From: Cryptomeria japonica
Lineage: Eukaryota; Streptophyta; Pinopsida; Cupressales; Cupressaceae
Direction of reading: 5' to 3'
DNA: 64,000 bases
Assembly: GCF_030272615.1 (NCBI RefSeq)
Contig: NC_081410.1
Location: 259,499,533 to 259,563,532 of the forward strand
The first letter of the stretch is position 1. Every line of letters starts with the position of its first letter. A program made the position numbers and the translations under genes. Shown piece by piece: positions 24,330 to 35,751 of this stretch. Under the pieces are notes generated by a model. It was not told the DNA's origin. It did not search any database and worked only from the letters and a program-made list of their open reading frames with translations.

Positions 24330-27300
24330 ATGTCAGATTTTTATTTGCAAAATGTTCATGCTTTCGATGATTATTATGAGTATAGCCAAGATGAATTAGA
24401 TGAAGCTTTAGATGAGTTTTTAAACCCTAAGGATGCCAAACCTTCATTTTACCAAAAACTCATAAACCTTGTTACTATGCCATTTAGGTGTGATGAGAAA
24501 GATAAGTCGAATGATTCCTCTCAAGGATACATTCCTATCCACTCTTCCACTAAATCTAGTAACATGGTTGTTTTCAACAATCCCCTCTATGAGGAGATGT
24601 CTCCTTTTGAATCAAAAGATAAACCTTTCAATAGATATGATCATGCTTTGTTGGATGATGCTCTTGATGACTTTGTGGCTTTATCAAAATCTTTAGACAA
24701 AAACACAACTTCTAAATTAGTTAGCATGATAAACTTGAATGAGCATAAAAAGCCTCTCTTTGAAGTCCAAGGAGCTTATCCTTCTCCCACCTTTCAAGTT
24801 TCTAAGTCACCTCTCCTTACTGTCCAAGGAGGGTATGATCATGATTCCTTTCGTACTCCGAGTAAACCAATCATCACTATGCAAGGAAGAAAACCTATAA
24901 GTCCTTATAATTATGCTAAGCAAATAACTAGAGAGAGTTATCATGCGGTTGCCCATACTTATCATACCAGAAATAATAGGCAGCCTAATCCCCCTCCTGT
25001 TATCCCAGTTTCCCTTCCGAATCCTAAACCGATTCTTCCTCAAGCTCCACGTATTTCACAAGTTCTTGGAAAGGAATATGATCTCATAGAACAACTTAAA
25101 GCTACCCCTACTAAGATATCCCTTTGGGATTTGATTCAAACTTCTTCTGCTCATTATGGAATGTTACAAGATGCCTTGAAAGATTTGAATGTTCCTCCAC
25201 CGAATACACCTAGTAATATAGCATCTTTGGTTAACTCTGTGATGAATCCTAAAGCTCAAATTGTGTTTACCCAAGATGAGTTGCCTACTAGTGAAATCCA
25301 ACATCAATATGATCCCTTGATGATTGTGGTTATCATGAAAGACACGGCTATAAGGCGAACACTAGTAGATAATGGCTCTGGTCTTAATGTGTGTAGCATT
25401 AATCTTTTGCATAAGATGAATGTGGATACATCCTTAATTGAACCAGGCTCTCGTCCTATTCGAGGCTTTGATAATGTGGCTAAAACTTCATTAGGTACTA
25501 TCACCTTACCCATCACAGTGGGGCCTGTTACTTTGCCTACACCTATCCATGTTATGTCGGGAAATCTAACATACAACTTGCTACTGGGGAGACCTTGGAT
25601 TCACAGTATGCAAGCTGTCCCTTCTACATTGCATAGACAAGTTAAATTTATTTATAACAATAAGACATATACCTTGATAGGTGATACTAATTTTCAAGCT
25701 TGTTTGCAAACATCCACTTCTAAGGGGGGTTCTTCTAAGCCGTCCTCATCTAGTGATGAATCTTTAAATAAGATACCTATCGGTGAATCCTCGCTCTCTG
25801 ATGATCAAAATTCTTTGGATGAGTCTGGAGCTCTTGGAGAAGATTCTTCTCCACTTGAAACTACACATAAGAAGGATTTTGATCCTGGGAAGATCCTCGA
25901 AGACGACGATTGGGGATCCCTTGATTTTAATCCTACATTTGTGGGTGAATATAAGGTTCCTTCTAGAGAAATTAAAGTTGAAAAGAAGGGAGAAGCTGAA
26001 AATCATAAAGTTGAAAAGAAAGAAGAAACTAAAAATCAATCAACCTTACCTGAATCTATGAGTAATAATTTTGTGGCCGCCTCTCAAACTTCTTCTCCTC
26101 ACATCTCTAATTATGAAGAGTTTGATTCTTTGTCTTATGAAAAACCACCTTCTCTTCCTGAAATGGTTGATCGTTATGGTCGTGGTTTTTGCATTTTTGC
26201 TAAGCATGGGTATCATGGAAAAGGTTGTGGTGCTCATGAACAAGGGATAAGAGTTCCTCTAGAGACTAATTTTCACAATTATGCCTTTGGACTTGGCTTT
26301 AATCCCTGCAAACGTACTAAAGCTTCTAAAAGACCATGCATTAGTGTTAATGCTATCTCTACATCTCTATCAATACAACATCCTGAGTATATTGATGGGG
26401 ATCCTTCGTGTGCCTATTCTTTGGATGTCTTCCCTACCGACGATGCTTTAGCTGAGTTCTTGGGAGCCTATGACACTCTTCCTCGTTATCATCACAATAG
26501 GGGACTCCCTTATTGTTTGAACACTGAAGCCTATTTTGGAAAAGAGATTGATAATGATGAGATTGTGAAAGAATTCCCTCAATTAAAGGATATTCCTCAA
26601 CAAAGTAATCTTCTCATAAGTGACACCACTGATGTTAAGATGGACCCTTGCAATAAAGAGAAAGTCATTAAAATTGGGAAATGTTTGGATGAAGAGGAAC
26701 AGAAACAATATGAAGAACTATTGCATGAATTCCCTGAGATCTTTGCTTGGGCATATTCTGACATGCCTGGTATAGATCCTAAGATCGTTACTCATAATAT
26801 TGTCTTAGTTCCTGATGCTAAGCCCGTGAAACAAAAGATTCAAAAAATGAATACTAAGGTGGCTCTGCTTGTTAAGGCTGAGATTGAAAAATTATTGGAG
26901 GCTAGATTTATCCGCCCTATTGACTATTCCCCATGGATTTCAAATATTGTCGTTGTGGCTAAACCAGACAACAAAATAAGAATGTGTACTGACTTTCGGG
27001 ATCTAAATAAGGCTTCTTTAAAAGATGATTTCCCTCTTCCAAACATTGACATGATAGTTGATTCTACGGCAGGACATGCCTTGTTATCCTTCATGGATGG
27101 TTTTTCAGGCTACAATCAAATTTTTATTAACCTTCAAGATCAATTCAAAACTGCTTTCACCACTCCTTGGGGTACGTTTTGTTGGATAATGATGCCTTTT
27201 GGACTTAAAAACGCCGGTGCAACTTATCAACGAGCGATGACCCTTATCTTTCATGATTATATGCATAAGATTTTAGAGGATTATGTTGATGATATTTTGG

Positions 27301-29909
27301 CCAAATCCTTTCTTCGCATGGATCATGTTAAAATCCTTCGTCAAATCTTTGAAAGAATTCATAAATATCACATGCGCTTGAATCCTCGAAAATGTGTTTT
27401 TGGTGTGGATAGTGGAAAACTATTAGGGTTCATAGTTTCGCATCGCGGGATTGAGGTGGCTACTAAGAAAATAGATGCTATTGTCAACATGCCACCTCCT
27501 AGAAATGTGTCTCAACTTAAAAGCTTACAAGGAAAGATTCAAGCTATTCGTAGGTTTGTGTCTCAGCTTGCGGATCGTACCTTTCCTTTTACTCAACTTC
27601 TTAAAAATGATATCACTTTTCAATGGAATGAGGATTGTCAGCAAGCATTTGAAGATTTAAAAGTGTATTTGGCTAGTCCTCCTATTCTTCAACCTGCCGA
27701 ACCTACTAAACCCTTCCTTCTGTATACAGCTGCTTCCTCTCATGCTCTCGCAGCATTGTTGGCACAACATGATAAAGATGCTAAGGAATGTCCAGTTTAT
27801 TACATAAGTCGTACCTTACTCGATTATGAGACCCGATATTCTACGATAGAAAGACAATGCTTGGCCTTGGTATTTGCGACTCAGAAAATGAGACATTATC
27901 TTTTAAATTCAGAAGTCCATGTCATGGTAAAGTTTGATCCTTTGAAGCATCTTTTCTCTAAAACTGATTTATCAGGACGTCTAGCTAAGTGGGTTATGAT
28001 GTTAACTGAATTTGACCTTAAATTTGTTTCACAAAGAGCAATTAAAGGACAAGCGTTGACCGATCACTTAATTGAGGCCCCTTCACCTTTCTCCTTCCCT
28101 AACCCTGAGTCCTTTCCTGATGACTTCATTCTTTCTATAGAGAAAGATGAAACTTGGGAGTTATACTTTAATGGCTCTAAGTGTCGTACGGGATCGGGGG
28201 CAGGTGTTGTTCTGATTTCTCCTACAAAGAAACCCATTCCCTTATCCTATCGTCTAAATTTCCTGTGTACCAATAACATTGCTGAGTATGAGGCTCTTAT
28301 AGCGGGAATAAAAGTAGCCTTAGCTCTGAATATAAAACACATACATATCTATGGAGATTCGCAATTGATTATAAGACAAGTAACAGGAATATATCAAGCC
28401 AAACAAGACAAATTATCACAATATAAAGACCTTGCTATCTCTTTATTACAAAATTTTGATTCTTATACTATGGAACCTGTTCCTCGAAAAGATAATCGAC
28501 ATGCGGATGCAATGGCATGTGTGGCTTCTCTTGTATCTTTAGAGGACCCTGTGGTTGATCTTAAATTCATTATTCACAACCTTATTTCTCCAGCTATTGT
28601 AGACGATTCTAGCTTGGTAACATGTTGTGATTTTATAGACTCAGATGAATGGTACTCACATATCGTAAGATATTTGACCGATGGTACCTTTCCTGATTCC
28701 GCTAATAAGAACACTAGGGCTAGAATCCGCAAGCTGTCTGCTAGGTATATCATTCTTTCTAATGTCCTTTACCGAAGGGGTTATGATGGTCTTCTCCTTC
28801 GTTGTCTTAACAAGTCGGAAATCCCTGTTGCTCTTGAAGAGGCACATTCAGGTGCCTGTGGGGGGCATTTTGGGGGCAAATCCTTGGTTCATAGATTGCT
28901 TCGTATGGGATACTATTGGCAAACTATGCAGAAGGATTCCTTTTCATTTGTTAAAAACTGTCATCAATGTCAACAACACAATAATTTGATTCATGCTCCT
29001 GCCCAAGAACTTCGTTCTCAAGTAGCTTCTTGGCCTTTTTCCGCATGGGGTTTGGATCTTATTGGTAAAATCTCTCCTCCTTCATCTCAAGGACACACCT
29101 TCATTATAACCACAACAGATTACTTTACGAAGTGGGTAGAAGCTATTCCCCTTCGCTCTACCACTGCTGAAGTGATTTGTCAATTTCTTCTAGAAAACAT
29201 CATTTCTCGATTCGGGATACCTTCTACTATTATCTCAAATAATGGGACATCGTTTAAGAACAAGGACGTGAAGAAATTCCTCGAGAAGTATCATATCAAA
29301 CATCAATTTTCTACACCATACTATCCTCAGTCAAATGGTCAAGCCGAATCATCCAATAAGATAATTGAACAAATTCTTCACAAAACCGTGAATAAGCATG
29401 GTAAGGATTGGAGTAACCAGCTAATCTATGCTCTTTGGGCCTACCGAATGAGTGTACGGATTGCTACGGGAACTACTCCTTATAATCTTGTTTATGGTGC
29501 TGACGCTATTATGCCTTTAGAATTAGAGATTCCATCACTTAGGGTTTCTCTCAAAGGTATAGTAGATGATGACTCTTATAGAGAACAATGACTTCAACAG
29601 CTTGAGATGCTTGATGAACGGCGTATAAACGCTCTTGAGCATATTCAAGCATATCACAAAACTCTACAATGAAGCTATAATGATAGGGTCATTCAATGTT
29701 CCTTCTCAGTAGGTGACTTAGTCCTCTATGAGAATCAGCGCAATGTGAATGCCTTACCTGCAGAAAAGGGAAAATTTAGTCCTAATTGGCTTGGACCATA
29801 TATCGTTATTGAGGATTATGGATTAGGTGCTTACAAAATAGCGGATGTAAATGGTATGCCTCTTAAAGAACCTATCAATGCTATGCACTTGCGTAGATAT
29901 TATGCTTAA
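24330..29909 (+). pseudogene. Gypsy (Tat-type) pol: protease, RT, dual RNase H, integrase
   Basis: ATG 24330 opens a frame running to TGA at 29589, then in the same frame past another TGA (about 29670) to TAA at 29907. Residues 1-330 show no gag domain or CCHC. Protease D-N-G is at 347-349. A G-patch-like segment (KHGYHGKGCGAHEQG) is at about 617-645. Reverse transcriptase covers about 830-1000 with YVDD at 985-988. The first RNase H is at about 1130-1240 and a second, archaeal-like RNase H at about 1279-1400 (first Asp is Asn1281; GDSQL and NRHADA present). The zinc-binding HHCC region is at about 1505-1548. Integrase D1576, N1637 (normally Asp) and E1673 have the right 35-residue spacing. 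The integrase change and the stops imply it cannot move alone. Confidence 0.95.
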
Positions 29910-30504
29910 TTCTTCGTTCTTCATCTTTTCAATTCTTCAACATTGGATAATATGTTAGTGTCTCTTAATTAAAGCAAAATAGAATTAAATGTTATGTTGT
30001 TTAATCTATATTGCTTCGTTCCTGACAAGCGTGTCTTCTTACTTTATGGTTTGTCTTGAATTCATTTATGTAAATTGTGAAAGATTTACATTCCCATTAT
30101 GCTAGCATATTATACAGTGTCTTTATGTGTTAAGTAGAATCGTATCATGTTGTGTTTAAATTCAAAATTAAATCACATTAGTTATATGATTCTTAGACTT
30201 AATGCATATGTCTTCCTTATCATCAATGTGGTACTTGATTAAATATTTAATTAAGTCACACATGTATCAATTTAATCATGGAGCATTGAGAAATCAATCC
30301 CATGGAAATTAAATTTTGAACATACATGTACATTTCCCAGATGTATTAGATTTAATCAAAGCAAAATAGACATTGTTTTAAGCATTAAAGATAACACATT
30401 TGAGACAAAAGAGAAGCATGTATATATACATATATATATGTGTGGATCGTATACAAATATAGGTCACTGTATATCCAAAATGTGACCTCTCCTACATCAT
30501 AAAA
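29910..30504. other. Gypsy spacer between pol and the antisense gene
   Basis: AT-rich, no reading frame. It lies between the 3' ends of two convergent genes (pol forward, PMD gene reverse), so it should hold their 3' untranslated regions. A short AT dinucleotide run is at about 30419-30440. Confidence 0.5.
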
Positions 30505-33128
30505 TCATCTCCTATCCCTAGGGCTAGTGGCTGGAGAGTGTCGACTGGACGCTCCCTCCTGATCTGGCCGTGAAGGTGGACCCATGGGTGTGTAGCGCGA
30601 TACAGACCGTGAGTGACTCCGAGAGGAACTCCTACGATCCCTATCCATAAGGATCGCGTGATAGGTGGTAGCCTCGGTCTGAGCCACTGCTAGATCTCGT
30701 CGTGCCTGCTGGAGGTCTTCTGATAGGATTCTCTCTCTCTGCCACGCCTGCTAGAGGTCCTCTGATAGGACTCTCTCTCTCTCCCTCGATATATCTACCT
30801 GTACTCGGAATGGGAAAAACAAATCCTCATGCTGACTCACGTTCCCCTGAGGCCTATAGGCAATCTGTGAGGAACTGGGGATCTGTGCTATCATGGAAAT
30901 GTCTGTCATTGCCTGCTGAATTAAGGAACGCCACTCCTGCACATTAGCTGTGGAAGTAGAATAGATTTTTTGTTAGTACCATTCTATATCATCAAAACAT
31001 CAATCAATCAATATAAACCTACTATACCTAGATCTCCCTCGCGCCAGTAGGGATCATGATATGGTAGTATCTATGCCTGGGAACCGCTAGGCTCCCCTCG
31101 CTCGAATAATCTATCCACGATGGGTGTAGGCTGGACGGTACTAGGGACAGGCCTCCGTATCACCTCATGTTCCCCCTATTGGGGAATAAGAGGTGGATCT
31201 AGTGCTATGGTATCGTCTCCTAAATGGTGGGGAGCTGTATCTGACTCCTCCTCATCATCTCTATCCTCCTCCTTGTCATCCTCCTCGTCATCCTCATCCT
31301 CATCCTCATTTGCATCATCACTTGCATCTCCCTCGTCCTCCTCTCTATCTGTATCCTCCTCCTCCTCGGCATTGGGTTGATCGCCTGTAGGTGGATCAGG
31401 ATCTCCCACCTCCTCATGACCCTCTCCCTCCTCTGGCTCCTCTGACCTGGATCCCTGGTCCTCGTCTTGGTCTCCATGTCTCCATCGGCCTGGATAGCCT
31501 GTCGGATGATCTGGTGGAAAGATAGGACCTGGATATGATCTCATAAACCATGAGACGTACCTGCGCTGTGCTCCAGGCTCTGCAGAGTAGTCAGTGACTA
31601 CATCCTGATCAGATCCCTCTAAGTCTGTAGTCTTGATGTCATCTATCATCAGTCTCACTACTGCTCTAGGTCTGGGAAGGACCCGCGAGTGTTGAGTATA
31701 GATGGGCACATCGGCTGGAACACACTGCTCTAGCCCAAACTGCCTCCGTACTTGATCGAAGTAGAAAGGGACTATGATGTGTGCATATCATCCCCGCAGT
31801 AGGCGGTTCCTCTGTAGGCATGCTAACTGTCTCTCCATCCCATCCCATCTGTGCATCCGTAGGTAAGGTCTCCACACTGTCACCTCGGCTGTCAGTCTAT
31901 CAAAAATCACTCTCCAATATAACAAATCTCCAAATCTCCACTCGCTGGTAAGTGGATAAGCGAACACCCTAGGTCGCTCGCTCGTTGTACTCAGCGGAAA
32001 GCCCATGGGCCTGGTGCATGTGAAGTGCTCTAAAATCCACACCTGCAGAAGTGTGCATGTCATCAAACTGAACCCCTGTCCAAATACGTACTCCTCAAGG
32101 TCGTGATAGAGATGTGCAAGCATACTCCGACCCCAAGCATACACTCTTCTGTGTCTCTCCATTGCTCTGATACACCATGTGAGACCCCCATGCATGTGTG
32201 TCCCTCACCCATTAGGGCAGACGGCTAGTGCTATGATGGCTATCATAAGGCGTCTCAGAAGGGGTACCTCCCCTGTAGGATGTAAGAGCCAGTTGACCAT
32301 GATGCGACCTCTCGTCTCGCTCGGCATGACTCTCCCTATGCAATACACTTGCTCTCTCTAATGATCCTCCGCTGACCGATTAGTCACATATGTAACAGTC
32401 ACTCCTCTGATAGGCAGATGAAGTATACGGTACACATCCTCGAGTGTAACTGTCAGCTCCCCTACTGGAAGATGAAATGTGCATGTGTCAGGATCCCATC
32501 GCTCCATCAATGCCATCAGCATCGTAGGATGGAACCGAATGGCTGGCATGAGGATCACATACCATAATCCTACTATTGACAGTGTGTCTCTCTCTGACTG
32601 AGTAAGTCGCGGAATCTGATCTCGTAAACTGCGAAGAATATGTCCCGATGTATGCTATCTCATGTACGGAAGGCCCTGCAACACAAAAACATAACCGTAA
32701 TCAGTACTCGATCATCAAAATCGCTAATGCAAACTGTCGAACATCGTGTGCTAGTTCTGAAACCCCTCGCCAAGCCCTGATTGGGGACCATAGTGTCCTG
32801 TCAGGGACCATGGCGCCCTGTCAGGGACCATGGCGCCCTGAGGGGACCATGGCGCCCTGTCAAGGACCATGGTGCCCTGAAGGGACCATGGCGCCCTTGT
32901 CAGGGACCATGGCGCCCTGGGGGGACCAGGGCACCCCACAGGGACCATGACGCCCTGGGTGGGCCCTGGGTCAGCCTTCAGGGCCTGCATACGATCACAG
33001 AAAAGTCAAAATGCAGAAAATCAAAAGTCAAAGTTCAGTCAACTCACCTCGTCTAGTGGCTCGTCGTCAATCACGGCCTGGCGTAGGATCTCAACCCTCA
33101 TGGGATGCTCCGATCGTCGTGAAGGCAT
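30505..33128 (-). pseudogene. Antisense three-exon plant mobile domain (PMD) gene inside the gypsy
   Basis: Exon 1, 33128-33048, starts MPSRRSEHPMRVEILRQA and ends at a GAG^GTGAG donor. Exon 2, 32675-31028, follows TGTTGCAG^ and carries a PMD-like region: RWDPDTCTFHLPVGELTVTL, EDVYRILHLPI, then DQVRRQFGLEQ near 31750. An acidic Asp/Glu tail (about 31240-31440) follows. Exon 3, 30947-30505, follows CCACAG^ and ends in a Ser/Arg-rich tail, SPRDRR. Phases match across both introns (0, then 1). Seven in-frame stops lie in exons 2 and 3 (five TAG, two TGA), so the copy is dead. PMD proteins are plant-specific and known both as host genes and as transposon cargo; extra antisense genes are known in Tat elements. 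A TATA-like GTATATACC is at about 33210 on this strand. Confidence 0.85.
32783..32960. repeat. Minisatellite in intron 1 of the PMD gene (about 9 units)
   Basis: About nine units of roughly 20 bp with core GGGACCATGGCGCCCTG. It lies wholly within intron 1 (32676-33047) of the antisense gene. The reverse complement (GGGCGCCATGGTCC) resembles the LTR minisatellite core (GGGCGCCCTGGTCC). Confidence 0.95.
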
Positions 33129-33709
33129 GATGATAGCTATGTGGGCTCCGCTGCAATGAACAGTACTCAGAATCAACAAAGTGACAAATGCAAGTGTCTC
33201 TTTCAAGGTATATACGTTCATTCCTGTACCTTTATTTTCAAAACCCTAATTTTCCTCTTTCACTCATTTCATCATAACTTGAGTTTGGGAGATGCGATTT
33301 TCGAACCGTTTGTTGCATAGGAATCGTATTTTCATTCCCCTACTCTCGGGATGTTCCAAAAAGTGCTCTGATGAAGCCTTTTCAATGAACATCCCTCATC
33401 AATACTCTCTTACACAATTTGTCGTAAGTAAACATGCTACCCTGTTTCACCTCCCTAATAAGCAAGTCAAAACAGGCGGGGGCATACAGCTACTCACAAA
33501 TTTCATCACTTTCCTTAGTAAGCGTTAGGTGATTTTTGTGATCTAACGTGTGTTTTGTAGGGTGCGGTTCCTAACTGTGTACTGCAGATGCCGCTGGGGG
33601 CTTCGTCCGACAACTTATGGATATATCCTTTTTCAAATAATGTTTACTTTCTGTACTTTAGCTTGCATATGCACGTAGTACTCATATGACTGCTAAAGTG
33701 GGGGCTAAA
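33129..33709. other. Gypsy region upstream of the antisense gene; purine tract before 3' LTR
   Basis: No coding sequence. It should hold the promoter of the PMD gene on the minus strand. At 33696-33709 the purine-rich AAAGTGGGGGCTAA directly precedes the 3' LTR and is the likely plus-strand primer. Confidence 0.6.
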
Positions 33710-35309
33710 TGTAATGTCATAAATTGTATGCACTTGCTAAAGCAGTACAATTTAACACCTAGTTTAGCACCCGCCTTGGCGCAGTTGCACTTTGCATGGC
33801 ATTTCCCCTTTAGCACTTAATTAATCGAATTAATTAGGTCTAAAGGTTCTATTTCACCATTTTCCACATCACAAAGTTGGGCCCTTTCATTAAAGCGTGC
33901 CCCTTTCATTTTATTCCTCCAATACATCACTTAATCAAAAACCCTAATTAGGCCCTATTCTGAGCTTGGGGGCTTAATTTCGGGGGTCAAAACATCTTGA
34001 AATCACCTGTAACTTCGAGATTCTCTCTAAAATCATCATATCTGACGGTCCTGAAAATTTGGTGAAAAGTTGTCGGGACCGTGGCGCCCGGAGTGCACAC
34101 GGTCCCGGACATTTTTCTCAAAATTTTAGGAGCGCGATCCAATCATAAAATAAAGCTTAACCCCAAGAAATTGGCAGGATATTCAATCTCTAGGTCGGCC
34201 AAAAGAGGAAATTGCGACCTAGGGTTTCATACATAAGAGCTCTCTTTCTTCATTTGAAAGGATCCGAATTTTGTTTTCAGGAACTTCATATGCAGCGAAA
34301 GAGCAGATCTTTGAAGACTTCAACATCTTACAACATCCTTCTATCAAGCATCTATCAAATTCATTCATCCACTTAGGGCTTGGAAGACATTGAAGAACAA
34401 TAGGAGATTACCGACTGAAGATTGGCTTGTACTCCTCCCTTGAGGGTTGGGTATGATTTCATGTTGTTTTCATGTCTTTACATAAGCTTCAATACATCAT
34501 TTATTCATGCTTTAGATCACTTTGCATCTTGATTTAGAGCATTTACGTTATCATTTACAAGCAATTAGGGTTTACTTTCTAGGTTGCTCTAGTTTGCTTT
34601 CTTGCATTTTAGGACCTTGAACACACACTAGGTCTGCACACACAATACATTTTACAAAACAACTTGGCTATTCGTGGAGGTGGAAATCACCGAAGCGGGG
34701 GTTTGACTAAGGCAAAACCCTATATAGCCGCCCATACACCCTTTTTCAGATATCATTGCAGGTTTCGGGATTCAGACGACGCCGCGGGATACAGATCTGG
34801 AGAGAGAAGGTCGAGACAGCACTCTGTATCAAATTGCAGAGCAAAAGACTGGGACAGGGGCGCTGGGCGCCCTGGTCCTCCAGACAGACAGCTTTTAGAC
34901 AGCTTTTCGATAGTGTTCCAGAGTGCAGAACAGCAGTTTCCGGTGCAGTTTTTAGGACAGTGGCGCCCGCGCCCCCGTCCCGAACATTTTCAGTCCGATT
35001 TTGACTCCGGGTACACATCTGCATTCTTATTTCATCCTTGTATTTACAGCTGTTCATTGTTTAATCTCAATTCTGCAATCTTGTTATTAGTTCATACTTG
35101 CATTTTGGGATTAGGGTTTGAACTTGCATTACTTGATCTTACAATTTCAACAAGGGAATAGAAATCCTAATAGATATCTCATGGCTCTCTCTTTCACAAA
35201 AAGAAGTAGCCAATTGTGCGATATCTCTAGGCTCTTTCGTATTCCGTAATGTGTGTCAAAAGGTAGGATTAGGGCATGATTAACCTAGTCTCGCTTTTTC
35301 CCCCACACA
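33710..35309 (+). repeat. Gypsy 3' LTR
   Basis: 1,600 bp, TGTAATGTC to CCCCCACACA, followed by duplication AATAG. Near-identical to 22499-24160 apart from the minisatellite copy number and scattered, mainly C/T, changes. Confidence 0.95.
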
Positions 35310-35751
35310 AATAGTTAATGTGTATTGGATGGCTTCGAGCACGAAGGGAGGTTGCAAGTTTCAAGCTAGGCCATCGATACCTTATCTGGTGGCCGGTCTC
35401 CATTTTCTTGTGTATTGAGGGAAGGGCGTAGGCTATTCTTGCAGGGAGGGGAGGATCTATTTGTCGGGTGCCTAGTGTTGGTGGTGGTGAGGTGGTCTGT
35501 GGGTGGAGGGTTTGTGCAAGGCACGACAGGGGCTCAGTTTTGGTTCTACTTCGTGGATAGCCGGTGGAGTGAGGGGGGCTTTGGCCCATATTGTCCTTTG
35601 GTACTGCTTGGGTGGGGTGGGTGATCGGTGATTGTCGAGGTGTGGATTCCTCTTTCATTTTCCTTTGGGGTGTGGGTTTTGTTGTGGGGTGTGATGTCTA
35701 GAACCGGATAAGAGGCCTCGGGGGTATCATTCGGCATGGATTTTTCATGCA

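Larger units (their letters stand above)
22499..35309 (+). mobile_element. Tat-type Ty3/gypsy LTR retrotransposon with antisense gene
   Basis: A 12.8-kb element with LTRs 22499-24160 and 33710-35309 (TGTAA(C/T)GTC start, CCCACACA end). It is flanked by a perfect 5-bp duplication AATAG at 22494-22498 and 35310-35314. Inside lie a primer site, a 5.6-kb pol reading frame (protease, reverse transcriptase, two RNase H domains, integrase), an opposite-strand three-exon PMD gene and a purine tract. Two RNase H domains plus extra genes between pol and the 3' LTR are known traits of the Tat lineage. The LTRs differ at about six positions in their first 430 bases by eye, so the insertion is fairly young. 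No gag domain is recognisable. It sits directly at the 5' target duplication of LINE-2. Confidence 0.97.

Noticed and set aside
31120-31380. Forward-strand Ser- and Pro-rich open frames
   Set aside because: They are the complement of the GA-rich acidic tail of the antisense PMD gene; low-complexity codons keep all frames open.
32751-33056. Repetitive Trp/Gly/Pro-rich frames over the minisatellite on both strands
   Set aside because: They translate a roughly 20-bp tandem repeat that lies inside an intron of the antisense gene; openness comes from the repeat.
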